DNA of 64,000 bases from Paracoccus caeni (GTDB lineage: Bacteria; Pseudomonadota; Alphaproteobacteria; Rhodobacterales; Rhodobacteraceae). Made by a program: the position numbers and the translations under genes. Where the stretch lies: the NCBI RefSeq assembly GCF_016629665.1, contig NZ_JAEPRQ010000001.1, positions 558,001-622,000 of the forward strand, in the 5' to 3' direction. The notes beneath the pieces are model-generated. The model was not told the origin of the DNA. It searched no databases and saw nothing but the letters and a program-made list of their open reading frames with translations. How positions within the stretch are numbered: position 1 is the stretch's first letter; each line of letters starts with the position of its first letter. This document shows positions 44,524 through 54,395 of the stretch, piece by piece.

Positions 44524-47500
44524 ATGGCTGTAATCAATGGCACCGAGGGTAACGATACGCTCATCAGCGGTGCAGGCAACGACCAGATCAACGGGCTTGG
44601 CGGCGACGACGTTATCCGCATCGGTGGCTCGAGCTTTGGTATCGATACTTTCAACGGCGGCGACGGCTACGACGTCATCGCATTTTCGACCCATATCACC
44701 CAGTCAAGCCTGCTGCTGACCACTCAATATGTGTTCGGCATCGAAGCGCTGGACATGAACTATTACGATATCCTTGGGACTGGCGCAGGCGATACCATCG
44801 ACCTGAGCGGGATCAACACGATTCTCGATTATGGCGATATCGACCTTGGTGACGGTGCAGATCTGTTCCGGGGCTATCAGGGCAATGACGCCGCTGCCGG
44901 CGGGTCTGGCAACGACACCATGTATGGCGGCGGGGGCAACGATACGCTGACCGGCGGCACCGGCAACGACTTTCTGTATGGCGGCACCGGCAACGATGTC
45001 TTCCGCATCGGCGGAGCGGGCTTCGGCTATGACATTTTTGACGGTGGCGATGGCGAGGATACGATCTCGCTGACCAGCCATATCACCGTGTCGAGCTTCC
45101 TGTTGACGACGACGAATGTCATCGACACCGAAATCTTCGACATGAACTATTATGACATTCTTGGGACCGGCGGCGCTGATACCGTCGATCTCAGCGGGAT
45201 GGGCAGCATCATCGACTATGGCGATATCGACCTGAGTGATGGTGACGACCTGTTCATAGGCCATCGCGGCAATGATGAGGTATTTGGCGGCGCGGGCGAT
45301 GACACGCTTCGTGGCAATGCAGGCAACGATACGTTGACCGGCGGCACCGGCGACGACCTGTTCGTTGGCGGCACTGGCGACGACTTCTTCCGCATCGGCG
45401 GCTCTGGCTTCGGTCATGACACCTTCGATGGCGGCGACGGCACCGACATCATTTCGCTGACCAGCCACATCACCGTGTCGAGCTTCCTGTTGACCACGTC
45501 TAATGTGATCAACACCGAAATCTTCGACATGAACTATTACGACATCACCGGCACAGGGGACGGAGATACCGTCAATCTGAGCGGGATAGGCAGTATCATC
45601 GACTATGGCGATATCGACCTTGGCGATGGCAGGGATCTGTTCGTTGGATATCGCGGCAATGATGTTGTCTTCGGCGGCGCAGGCAACGACACGCTTCGCG
45701 GCAATGCAGGCAACGACACCTTCACCGGCGGCACGGGTAACGACCTGTTGGCCGGCGGGAATGGCAACGATGTCTTCCGCATCGGCGGCTCTGGTTTCGG
45801 TCAGGACACCTTTGACGGCGGGGCAGGCGAGGATGTTATTTCGCTGACCAGCCATATCACTTTGTCGAAGTTCCTGCTGACGACTGCGAATGTCATCAAC
45901 ACCGAAACCTTCGACATGAATTACTACGATATCAACGGCACCGGCAGTAAGGATGTTATCAACCTGAGCGGGATGCAGAATATCGTCGATTACGGTGATA
46001 TCGATCTGGGCGATGGCAATGACCTGTTCATCGGTTATCGCGGCAATGACGACGTTTTTGGCGGCGCAGGCAATGACACGTTGCGTGGCGGCGCGGGCAA
46101 TGACCGTCTGAACGGTGGCGACGGTGCTGATACGGCCGATTACTCTCAGGCAAGCGGCGGGGTTACGGTCGATCTGTCGAAGACCGTCGCGCAGTCCATC
46201 GGCGGATCGCAAGGCAGCGACACGCTGATCTCGATCGAGAATGTCAACGGTTCGGCACATAATGACCGGCTGTCCGGCGATGCGCGTGCGAACACCCTGA
46301 TCGGCAATGGCGGCAACGACACCCTGCGTGGCGGAGGCGGCAATGACCTGCTGAACGGCGGCAATGGCTTCGATTTCGCCTCCTTCACCGATTCGAATGC
46401 GGGCGTCCGGGTCAGCCTTGCCGTGACCGGCGCGCAGTTCATCAGCTCCAATCTGGGAAGCGACCGGCTGGTCTCGATCGAGGGGCTGATCGGTTCCTCG
46501 CGCGCTGACCGGCTTGAGGGGAATGCTGGCGCCAATGAGCTGAGCGGCGGCGCGGGCAACGACACTCTGGTCGGCGGCGAGGGCAATGACGTCCTCAATG
46601 GCGGAACGGGTGCGGATACCGCGCTGTATCTGGGCAGCAAAGCGGCCACGGTCAGTCTGGCGACGACGGCGGCGCAGAATACCGGCTATGGTTCGGATCG
46701 GCTGATCGGGATCGAAAATATCAGCTCGGGTTCGGGGAATGACCGCCTGACCGGGAGCGCCGGTAACAACACGCTGGTGAGCAATGCCGGGAACGATACG
46801 CTGCTGGGCGGTGCCGGAAACGACACGCTGGATGGCGGTGCTGGCAACGATCAACTGGATGGCGGCGCTGGCCGTGACATGCTGGTGTTCTCGGGCGCGG
46901 CGGCGGTTACGGTGTCGCTGGCCAATACCGGCGTGCAGGCGACGGGCTATGGTAATGACCGTATCCTGAATATGGAGGGCGTCACCGGCGGCAGCGGCAA
47001 TGACCGTCTGACCGGCAACGGCATTGCCAACGAGTTGATCGGCAATGCGGGCAATGATCGTCTGATCGGCGCTGGTGGCAATGACACCCTGAACGGCGGA
47101 GCCGGGAACGACACGCTGGATGGCGGCAACGGTGTGGATCGCGTGATCTTTGACACCAACGCCAATATCAGGGTGGACCTGAGCAAAACCGGCGCGCAGA
47201 ACACCGGACAGGGCAATGATGTCCTGATCGGGATCGAACAGGTCGTGACCGGGAACGGCAAGGATTTCCTTGTCGGCAATGGCTCGGCCAACCTGCTGAT
47301 GGGCGGCGGCGGTGCCGATACGCTGTCGGGCGGCGCCGGCAATGACCGGCTTGTCGGCGGCACCGGCAATGACCGTCTGCGTGGCGGCACCGGCAATGAC
47401 GATTTGCTGGGTGGCGAAGGCAATGACGTGTTCATCTTTGCCGCAAGGGAGGGCCGCGATACGATCGAGGACTTCCAGAACAATGCCGACAAGATCCAGG

Positions 47501-47640
47501 TTCTGGGGAATGTCGATTACTCGGATCTGACGATCACCTCGTCAGGCAACGACACCCATGTAAGCTTCGGCGGCACGACAATCGTGATCGAAAACGTTGC
47601 TTACTTCTACATCGATCAGTCGGACTTCATCTTCTCCTGA
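44524..47640 (+). CDS. Secreted RTX-type calcium-binding repeat protein
   Basis: A 1038-residue acidic protein made almost wholly of hemolysin-type calcium-binding nonapeptides (GGxGxDxLx). There is no N-terminal signal, and the C-terminus ends in hydrophobic and acidic residues (YFYIDQSDFIFS) as in type I secretion signals. The first half has four near-identical 129-residue units. The second half has five looser units of the type VDLSKTxAQ ... IENV ... NDRLxGN. No enzyme domain is visible, so adhesin or surface-layer-like roles are the likely alternatives. No type I secretion genes are next to it. Start ATG is preceded by GAGGAAAA. Confidence 0.9.
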   Translation: MAVINGTEGNDTLISGAGNDQINGLGGDDVIRIGGSSFGIDTFNGGDGYDVIAFSTHITQSSLLLTTQYVFGIEALDMNYYDILGTGAGDTIDLSGINTILDYGDIDLGDGADLFRGYQGNDAAAGGSGNDTMYGGGGNDTLTGGTGNDFLYGGTGNDVFRIGGAGFGYDIFDGGDGEDTISLTSHITVSSFLLTTTNVIDTEIFDMNYYDILGTGGADTVDLSGMGSIIDYGDIDLSDGDDLFIGHRGNDEVFGGAGDDTLRGNAGNDTLTGGTGDDLFVGGTGDDFFRIGGSGFGHDTFDGGDGTDIISLTSHITVSSFLLTTSNVINTEIFDMNYYDITGTGDGDTVNLSGIGSIIDYGDIDLGDGRDLFVGYRGNDVVFGGAGNDTLRGNAGNDTFTGGTGNDLLAGGNGNDVFRIGGSGFGQDTFDGGAGEDVISLTSHITLSKFLLTTANVINTETFDMNYYDINGTGSKDVINLSGMQNIVDYGDIDLGDGNDLFIGYRGNDDVFGGAGNDTLRGGAGNDRLNGGDGADTADYSQASGGVTVDLSKTVAQSIGGSQGSDTLISIENVNGSAHNDRLSGDARANTLIGNGGNDTLRGGGGNDLLNGGNGFDFASFTDSNAGVRVSLAVTGAQFISSNLGSDRLVSIEGLIGSSRADRLEGNAGANELSGGAGNDTLVGGEGNDVLNGGTGADTALYLGSKAATVSLATTAAQNTGYGSDRLIGIENISSGSGNDRLTGSAGNNTLVSNAGNDTLLGGAGNDTLDGGAGNDQLDGGAGRDMLVFSGAAAVTVSLANTGVQATGYGNDRILNMEGVTGGSGNDRLTGNGIANELIGNAGNDRLIGAGGNDTLNGGAGNDTLDGGNGVDRVIFDTNANIRVDLSKTGAQNTGQGNDVLIGIEQVVTGNGKDFLVGNGSANLLMGGGGADTLSGGAGNDRLVGGTGNDRLRGGTGNDDLLGGEGNDVFIFAAREGRDTIEDFQNNADKIQVLGNVDYSDLTITSSGNDTHVSFGGTTIVIENVAYFYIDQSDFIFS
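44611..46158 (+). repeat. Four tandem 387-bp coding repeats in the RTX gene
   Basis: Units begin at 44611, 44998, 45385 and 45772, each exactly 387 bp (129 codons), marked by FRIGGSGFG, SLTSHITVSSFLLTT, FDMNYYDI and DYGDIDLGDG. Units 2 and 3 are the most alike, and the first is the most diverged. This is an in-frame amplification. Confidence 0.85.
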
Positions 47641-47661
47641 TCGAAGCCTGCCGAAAAAACA

Positions 47662-47689
47662 AAAGGCGCGCAGATTGCGCGCCTTTTTT
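47662..47689. terminator. Bidirectional terminator between RTX gene and mdh
   Basis: GGCGCGC (47665-47671) pairs with GCGCGCC (47677-47683) across a 5-nt loop, with TTTTTT after the stem and AAAA before it. It serves the RTX gene on the plus strand and mdh on the minus strand. Confidence 0.85.
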
Positions 47690-47709
47690 CGTCTTTGGGC
47701 TACGACCGA

Positions 47710-48711
<1,002 letters not shown>

Positions 48712-48828
48712 TTAAGCCTTGGCGCAAGAAACCGCAAGATGCTGCGGCGGGCGCGCATCTTGATTGCCCTAACACTTGCCAATCCGCCGTGCCGGGTGCA
48801 TGTCGTGCAAATCTTGACCGGAGGCGAC

Positions 48829-49578
48829 ATGCTTGATTTGACCACCGAAGGCTGGATTCTTGCGATCATTGCCTCGATTGCCGTCGGACTTGCCAAGGGC
48901 GGTCTGGCGATGGTGGCGATGATCGCCGTGCCGGTCCTGTCGCTGGTGATGTCGCCGGTTCAGGCGGCGGGGCTGATGCTGCCGGTCTATGTTGCCTCGG
49001 ATGTCGGTGGGCTGATCGCGTTCCGCCATCACTTCGACATCGGCGTGCTGAAGACCGCGTTGCCGGGCGCGATTCTGGGCATCGGTGTCGGCTGGGCCGG
49101 GGCGCATCTGGTGCCGGTCTGGGGTGTCACGCTGATCGTCGGGCTGATCGGGCTGATCTTTTCGCTGAACGCACTGATCCGTCCCGATCCGGGAAAGGTG
49201 ACGCGCAAACCCTCGATCCGGCGCGGCAGTTTCTGGGGATTTCTGGCGGGCTATACCAGCTTTGTCAGCCATGCGGGCGCACCTCCGTGGCAGGTCTATG
49301 TCCAGCCGCTTCGGATGCCCGCGCTGATCTTTGCTGGCACGACGACGTGGTTCTTTGCCATCTGCAACTGGATCAAACTGATCCCCTATGCCGCGCTTGG
49401 CCAGTTGTCGCCCGCCGCATTGACGACAGCGGCGGTGCTAACGCCGGTATCGCTGGCTTCTGTCTGGGTCGGTCTGCGGCTGGTGAAGATCATGCCCGAG
49501 AAGCTGTTCTATCAGTTCATTACCTGGGGCCTGCTGTTGGTGTCGCTGCGCCTGATCTGGCAGGCGCTTGGCGGTTGA
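48829..49578 (+). CDS. TauE/SafE-family membrane exporter
   Basis: A 249-residue protein with seven to eight hydrophobic helices and the TauE marker GLAKGGLAMVAMIAVPVLSL. The second half carries GFLAGYTSFVSHAGAPPWQVY. The family exports sulfonates or sulfite. The substrate here is unknown. ATG at 48829 follows GGAGG. The frame is open from 48691 without homology. It is a second TauE-type protein in the window, only distantly similar to that at 7592. Confidence 0.85.
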   Translation: MLDLTTEGWILAIIASIAVGLAKGGLAMVAMIAVPVLSLVMSPVQAAGLMLPVYVASDVGGLIAFRHHFDIGVLKTALPGAILGIGVGWAGAHLVPVWGVTLIVGLIGLIFSLNALIRPDPGKVTRKPSIRRGSFWGFLAGYTSFVSHAGAPPWQVYVQPLRMPALIFAGTTTWFFAICNWIKLIPYAALGQLSPAALTTAAVLTPVSLASVWVGLRLVKIMPEKLFYQFITWGLLLVSLRLIWQALGG

Positions 49579-49659
49579 TGCTGCATCGCGGCAAATTTAC
49601 GCTTGCCAAATCTGACGCATGAAGCCAAATTCCCGCAAGATTATTGCGAGGAGAATTCC

Positions 49660-50511
49660 ATGTCGCATCCCTACCGCTCGGTCCTTTACATTCCCGCCGC
49701 CAATGCCCGGGCTATGGAGAAGGCGCGGGACCTGCCCGCCGACGCGATCATTTTTGATCTCGAGGATGCGGTCGCGCCGGATGAAAAGATCGCGGCGCGC
49801 GCGGCTTTGGCGGTGGCGCTGGCGAGTGATTACGGCGCGCGGGTCAGGATTGTGCGGATCAACGGCTTTGCGACGGAATGGGGGCAGGACGACGCCCGGT
49901 TCTGTGCCGAGGCGCTTGCCGGGAGGGCCGACGCCGTCCTGATTCCTAAAGTGGACAGCGCGGCGGATCTGGACCGTGTCGCGGCACTGATCCCCGACAC
50001 GCCGCTGTGGGCGATGATTGAGACGCCGCTGGGCATGCTGAACGCCGCTGGCATCGCAGCGCATCCCCGGCTTCTGGGTATGGTCATGGGCACCAACGAT
50101 CTTGCGAAAGAGCTGAACAGCCGCTTCCGCCCCGACCGTCTGCCGATGCAGGCGGGGTTGGGCCTGTGCCTGCTGGCGGCAAAGGCGCATGGCAAGGTGA
50201 TCGTTGATGGGGTGTTCAACGCCTTCAAGGATGACGACGGCCTGCGCGCGGAATGCGAACAGGGGCGTGATATGGGATTTGACGGCAAGACGCTGATCCA
50301 TCCGGCGCAGCTTGCCATTGCCAACAAGGCCTTTGCCCCGACCGAGGCCGAGATCGACCTTGCCCGCCGTCAGATCGCCGCATTCGATGCCGCCAAGGCC
50401 GAAGGAAAAGGCGTCGCCGTGGTAGATGGCAAGATCGTCGAGAACCTTCATGTCGATACCGCTCGCCTGACCTTGGCGCGGGCCGAAGCGATTGCGGAAC
50501 TGGCTGGATAA
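49660..50511 (+). CDS. mcl2: HpcH/CitE-family protein, probable (3S)-malyl-CoA thioesterase
   Basis: A 283-residue CitE-like TIM-barrel protein: RSVLYIPAANARAMEKA, FDLEDAVAPDEK with the metal-binding Asp, IPKVDSAADLD, AMIETPLGMLNA and TLIHPAQLAIAN. In R. sphaeroides the related Mcl2 hydrolyses (3S)-malyl-CoA in the ethylmalonyl-CoA pathway and lies in the same position beside mch and sdh. This assignment rests on context plus length. A malyl-CoA lyase role cannot be excluded. AGGAG precedes the ATG. Confidence 0.75.
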   Translation: MSHPYRSVLYIPAANARAMEKARDLPADAIIFDLEDAVAPDEKIAARAALAVALASDYGARVRIVRINGFATEWGQDDARFCAEALAGRADAVLIPKVDSAADLDRVAALIPDTPLWAMIETPLGMLNAAGIAAHPRLLGMVMGTNDLAKELNSRFRPDRLPMQAGLGLCLLAAKAHGKVIVDGVFNAFKDDDGLRAECEQGRDMGFDGKTLIHPAQLAIANKAFAPTEAEIDLARRQIAAFDAAKAEGKGVAVVDGKIVENLHVDTARLTLARAEAIAELAG

Positions 50512-50563
50512 GGGCAGGGTGCGCCGGTGACTTACGGAAAGACATCCAGCGAAAGGAAGCCAG

Positions 50564-51112
50564 ATGTTGATGCTTATCATCGGTGTAGCCCTGTGGTGGG
50601 GGGCGCATCTCTTCAAGCGGGTGGTGCCCGAGCGCCGGGCGGAAATGGGCAATCGCGGGCGCGGTCTGGTGACGGGTGTGCTGCTTTTGTCCATCGGCAT
50701 GATGATCTTCGGGTATCGGTCGAGCTATGGGCCGGTCTGGTGGGACAGGTCCGCTGCGACGACCGGGATCAACAACCTGCTGGTGTTGGCGGCCTTCTAT
50801 CTTTTCGCGGCGGACGGGATGAAGACACGCGTCACCGCCTGGCTGCGGCATCCGCAACTGACGGCATTCTCGCTCTGGGCTGCGGCGCATCTTTTGGTGA
50901 ATGGCGATCTGCCATCCATCATCCTGTTCGGCGGTCTGCTGATCTGGGCGCTGGCCGAGATGGTGATCCTGAACCGTGCGACGACTTGGGTGCGGCCTGG
51001 CGGGCCGTTCCCGGCGAAAAAGGAATTCATGGCCGCCGTTGGTGCGGTCGTTGTGATGCTGATCGTGGGCCTGATCCACGGCTGGCTGGGCTATTGGCCA
51101 TTCGGAGGATGA
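50564..51112 (+). CDS. NnrU-family membrane protein
   Basis: A 182-residue protein with four to five helices and the NnrU pattern (GVALWWGAHLFKRVVPE, RHPQLTAFSLWAAAHLLVNGD and LIHGWLGYWPF at the end). NnrU was first linked to nitric oxide reductase expression in denitrifiers, but most members have no proven role. No denitrification genes are nearby. Confidence 0.88.
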   Translation: MLMLIIGVALWWGAHLFKRVVPERRAEMGNRGRGLVTGVLLLSIGMMIFGYRSSYGPVWWDRSAATTGINNLLVLAAFYLFAADGMKTRVTAWLRHPQLTAFSLWAAAHLLVNGDLPSIILFGGLLIWALAEMVILNRATTWVRPGGPFPAKKEFMAAVGAVVVMLIVGLIHGWLGYWPFGG

Positions 51113-51113
51113 A

Positions 51114-51320
51114 TTGACCCTGATCTATCGCTGCATTTCCGAGGATGACACCTCGCAATTCTGTCACCGCGTCAGCGAGGCCCTGTCGAAGGGCTGGTCG
51201 CTGCATGGTAGCCCCTCGATGGCGTTCGATCCGTTGAAGGGCGTCATGCGCATGGCGCAGGCCATCACCAAGGAGATCGAGGCGGAATATCACCCCGAGA
51301 TGAAACTGGGCCAGCAATGA
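51114..51320 (+). CDS. DUF1737-type small protein
   Basis: A 68-residue soluble protein with the DUF1737 pattern: DTSQFCHRVSEALSKGWSLHGSPSMAFD. It uses a TTG start at 51114 preceded by GGAGG. The stop overlaps the start of the mesaconyl-CoA hydratase gene by 4 nt. The function is unknown. The position between nnrU and mch suggests one operon. Confidence 0.8.
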   Translation: MTLIYRCISEDDTSQFCHRVSEALSKGWSLHGSPSMAFDPLKGVMRMAQAITKEIEAEYHPEMKLGQQ

Positions 51321-52351
51321 CCAAGACCAACCCGGGTCGCTTCTTCGAGGATTACCATGTCGGACAGGTGATCCGTCATGCCGTGCCGCGCACGGTGGCC
51401 GAAGGGGAAAGGGCGCTTTATCACGCGCTCTATCCACAGCGGTTCGCGCTGTATTCATCAGACGAATTCGCGGCGGATTCCGGGTTGGACAGCAGCCCTC
51501 TGGACGATCTGATTGCCTTCCATGTGGTCTTTGGCAAGACCGTCCCCGATATCAGCCTGAACGCCGTCGCCAATCTTGGCTATGCCGAGGGGCGCTGGCT
51601 GGCGCCGGTCTGGCCGGGCGATACGCTGCGCGCGGAATCCGAGGTGATCGGGCTGAAACAGAACTCAAACGGTGAAAGCGGCGTCGTCTGGGTCAGGACG
51701 CGCGGGCTGAACCAGATGGGGCAGGTGGTGCTGGAATATGTCCGGTGGGTGATGGTTCGCAAGCGCGACCGCGACGCGCCCGCCCCGGAAACGGTGGTGC
51801 CGAAGCTGGAAACCGTTGTCGATCCCGCCGATCTGGTGGTGCCGGAAGGGCTGAATTTTGTCGAATATGACGATGAGCTTGCGGGCGAAAGCCACCGTCT
51901 TGGCGACTACAAGATCGGCGAGAAAATCGACCATATCGATGGCGTCACCGTCGAGGAGGCCGAGCATATGCTGGCCACGCGCCTGTGGCAGAACACCGCC
52001 AAGGTGCATTTCGACGCAACCAACCGTGCAGATGGCAAGCGGCTGATCTATGGCGGCCATGTCATCAGCCTTGCGCGCGCGCTGTCCTTCAACGGGCTTG
52101 CCAATGCGCAGATGATGGTGGCGCTGAACGCGGGCGCCCATACCAATCCCTGTTTCGCGGGCGATACCGTCCGCGCATGGTCCGAGGTGCTGGACAAGGC
52201 CGAAACCGATGCGCCGGGCGTCGGTGCGATCCGGCTGCGGCTGGTGGCGACCAAGGGCGACAGTGCCGATTTTGCTCTGAGAGGTGAGGACGGGCGGTAT
52301 CTGCCCGAGGTGCTGCTGGATCTGGACTATTGGGCGCTGATGCCCGTCTGA
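51317..52351 (+). CDS. mch: Mesaconyl-CoA hydratase, MaoC-like double-hotdog
   Basis: A 344-residue protein with two MaoC-like halves: RFFEDYHVGQVIRHAVPRTV in the first and a second hydratase-like half with YGGHVISLARALSF and NAGAHTNPCFAGDTV. The length matches mesaconyl-CoA hydratase (beta-methylmalyl-CoA dehydratase) of the ethylmalonyl-CoA pathway, which serves acetate assimilation without isocitrate lyase. Position next to the malyl-CoA thioesterase-like gene and sdh, as in R. sphaeroides, supports this. Confidence 0.85.
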   Translation: MTKTNPGRFFEDYHVGQVIRHAVPRTVAEGERALYHALYPQRFALYSSDEFAADSGLDSSPLDDLIAFHVVFGKTVPDISLNAVANLGYAEGRWLAPVWPGDTLRAESEVIGLKQNSNGESGVVWVRTRGLNQMGQVVLEYVRWVMVRKRDRDAPAPETVVPKLETVVDPADLVVPEGLNFVEYDDELAGESHRLGDYKIGEKIDHIDGVTVEEAEHMLATRLWQNTAKVHFDATNRADGKRLIYGGHVISLARALSFNGLANAQMMVALNAGAHTNPCFAGDTVRAWSEVLDKAETDAPGVGAIRLRLVATKGDSADFALRGEDGRYLPEVLLDLDYWALMPV

Positions 52352-53214
52352 TGCGTGGTCTGACGCTGATCTTTGCGGGCCTTGGCCTGTTGACGCTGCT
52401 GGCAAGCTACGGCGGCGCGCTGCATCCGGCGGGGGATTCGATGGCCGTGTTCCGCCCGGTCTGGGCGGCGATACTGATCCTTTCCGGGTTGCTGCTGAAA
52501 GGGTGGTTGAGGCTTGCTGCGCTGGCAGCCGGGCTGGTGGCTTTGTTGCCTATCCTGTGGATGATGCGCCCGGTGACAGAGCCTGACGGCGGTGTGCTGG
52601 TCTATCAGAAAAACCTGCTTTTCACCTTGCGCGATCCTGCGGCGATTATTGACGATCTGCGGCAGAGCGGGGCCGATATCGTCCTGCTGCAAGAAGTGAG
52701 CGAACGAAACCTGTCGGTGCCGCAGGCGCTTCGCGACAGCCATCCCTATCAACTGATCTGCCCGGCGCATAATGTGGGCGCGGTTGCAATCCTGTCGCGC
52801 TGGCCCTTCGGTCCCGAACCCTATTGCCGGGAAGGCAGCGGTTTCGCATGGGCCGCTGTCGAGACGCCCTCTGGCCCGATCAGCGCAGCCGTGTTGCATC
52901 TGCATTGGCCGTGGCCTTTCGGACAGGCGGCTCAGGTCCAAAGGCTGCTGCTCGATCTGCAGATGGTCCCGCAGCCGGTCATTCTGGGGGGCGATCTGAA
53001 CATGGTATCTTGGAGCGATAGCGTGTCGTCGATCACGGCGGCGACAGGAACCGTTCGCGTCGGTCCTTTGCGGCCAACCTTCATTTTGAAGCGTGTCTAT
53101 CCGATGGCTATCGACCACATCCTTGCGCCCAAAGGCTGGCGGTCGAAGGCGGTCATGCGCGATCCGCTGCTATCCGATCATCGGGGCATCCTGGCCCGGA
53201 TCGTGCCGGAATGA
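52351..53214 (+). CDS. Endonuclease/exonuclease/phosphatase-family membrane protein
   Basis: A 287-residue protein. Two or three hydrophobic segments come first, followed by an EEP domain: IVLLQEVSERNLS, SAAVLHLHWPWPF, ILGGDLNMVSWS and the terminal YPMAIDHILAPKGW and SDHRGILARI. Such membrane-tethered EEP proteins act on phosphate esters or nucleic acids in the periplasm. The substrate is not known. The ATG shares its A with the stop of mch. Confidence 0.85.
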   Translation: MRGLTLIFAGLGLLTLLASYGGALHPAGDSMAVFRPVWAAILILSGLLLKGWLRLAALAAGLVALLPILWMMRPVTEPDGGVLVYQKNLLFTLRDPAAIIDDLRQSGADIVLLQEVSERNLSVPQALRDSHPYQLICPAHNVGAVAILSRWPFGPEPYCREGSGFAWAAVETPSGPISAAVLHLHWPWPFGQAAQVQRLLLDLQMVPQPVILGGDLNMVSWSDSVSSITAATGTVRVGPLRPTFILKRVYPMAIDHILAPKGWRSKAVMRDPLLSDHRGILARIVPE

Positions 53215-53593
53215 GTGCGGTCATTTATCCTCACGCGCGAAAATCATCGCTGAAATCCGAGTGTTTCGGTCGTCTGAAATGCGCGACTCACCATCTTCGG
53301 ATTCGCCCTTTCGGGGAAGATTTCCCTATAAACACGGGTGATTGCGCTAACCGCGCTGCATTGCAGCATCGTGAGGCGGCAATTGTGATCGCGGCCCTGC
53401 CGAAGATCGTGATCACACTTTGCTTTTGCGTGATCACAAAACCTGAAATCCACGCTTTTTCGGTCGGGGGTCTGGCATCTTCGGATGACAGGTGCCACAA
53501 ATACCGACAGAACACGCGCCAAATCGCCAGCCCACGCGGCAAGCAAGCAGTCTGCGTCGGGTCGGGCCAGAACCGACAAAGGAGCGCCGCATC
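53215..53593. other. Intergenic region carrying the sdh promoter
   Basis: A 379-bp gap. It contains three GTGATC-type motifs (53384-53438) and the ribosome binding site AAAGGAG before sdhC. I see no gene in it. Confidence 0.75.
53384..53438. promoter_or_regulatory. GTGATCACA palindromes upstream of sdhC
   Basis: CGTGATCACA occurs at 53408-53417 and 53429-53438, 21 bp apart as before sucC. A weaker TGTGATCGCG lies at 53384-53393. The pair is 156-186 bp before the sdhC start. Probably sites for the same regulator. Confidence 0.7.
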
Positions 53594-53986
53594 ATGGCCG
53601 ATGTGAACCGGGGTAACCGGCCGCTTTCACCGCATATTCAGGTTTATCGCATGCCGATCGCTGCGATTACCTCGATCCTGACGCGCATTACCGGGCATGC
53701 TCTGGTCGCGGGTATTTTGCTGCTGGTCTGGTGGCTTGTCGCCGCCGTCTCCAGCCCCGGCGCCTTTGCGGTGGCGGATTGGGTGGTGCGGTCATGGATC
53801 GGCTTCATCGTGCTGACCGGCTCGGCATGGGCGCTGTGGTATCACACGCTGGCTGGCATCCGGCACCTGTTCTACGACGCGGGCATCGGGCTTGAGATCG
53901 ATCAGGCGATCAAATCAAGCTGGGCGCTCATCATCGGGTCGGTGGTGCTGACGCTGCTGACGCTCATCATCTTTTTCGTGGCATAG
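53594..53986 (+). CDS. sdhC: Succinate dehydrogenase cytochrome b556 subunit
   Basis: A 130-residue subunit with three membrane helices. RPLSPHIQVYRMPIAAITSILTRITG carries the quinone-site Ser and Arg, and WYHTLAGIRHLFYD holds the haem-ligand His. AAAGGAG precedes the ATG. It is the first gene of sdhCDAB, and the frame is open upstream to 53492 without support. Confidence 0.95.
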   Translation: MADVNRGNRPLSPHIQVYRMPIAAITSILTRITGHALVAGILLLVWWLVAAVSSPGAFAVADWVVRSWIGFIVLTGSAWALWYHTLAGIRHLFYDAGIGLEIDQAIKSSWALIIGSVVLTLLTLIIFFVA

Positions 53987-54001
53987 GGCGAGGGCAGGCA
54001 C

Positions 54002-54388
54002 ATGCGTTACATCACCCCGCTTAAAACCGCCGAAGGTCTGGGCTCGGCCCATACCGGCACTTTCCAGCACTGGGCGCTGACCGTCAGCGCCTGCGCGCTG
54101 GTCTTGCTGACCCCGGCCTTCCTCTTGGTCGTCGGCTCTGCGATCGGTCTGCCGCAAGAAGGCGTGATCGCCTATTTCGGGCGACCCTATCCGGCACTTG
54201 TCACGGCGCTGTTCATCATCGTGGGCATGATCCACTTCATGAAGGGCACCCGCGTCATGATCGACGATTACTTCCAACATACGGCGCGCAAGGTTGCGAT
54301 CATCTTCTCGGTGATCTTTGGCTGGGCCGTCATCGCGACCGCGGTTTATGCGCTGGTCAAGATGGCTTTCGTCACCCTTGTGATCTGA
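54002..54388 (+). CDS. sdhD: Succinate dehydrogenase membrane anchor subunit
   Basis: A 128-residue subunit with three helices. It begins [24 protein letters not shown], as in alphaproteobacterial SdhD, and carries [20 protein letters not shown]. With SdhC it binds haem and ubiquinone. It follows sdhC by 15 nt. Confidence 0.93.
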   Translation: MRYITPLKTAEGLGSAHTGTFQHWALTVSACALVLLTPAFLLVVGSAIGLPQEGVIAYFGRPYPALVTALFIIVGMIHFMKGTRVMIDDYFQHTARKVAIIFSVIFGWAVIATAVYALVKMAFVTLVI

Positions 54389-54395
54389 GGACAAG

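Noticed and set aside
44611..46158. Regularly spaced repeats as a CRISPR array
   Set aside because: The 387-bp units are coding and in frame, with glycine-aspartate nonapeptides. There are no short repeat-spacer units and no cas genes anywhere in the window.
44704..46854. 716-codon open frame on the minus strand opposite the RTX gene
   Set aside because: It follows the periodicity of the RTX repeats on the other strand. The protein is a low-complexity shadow and lacks a start signal.
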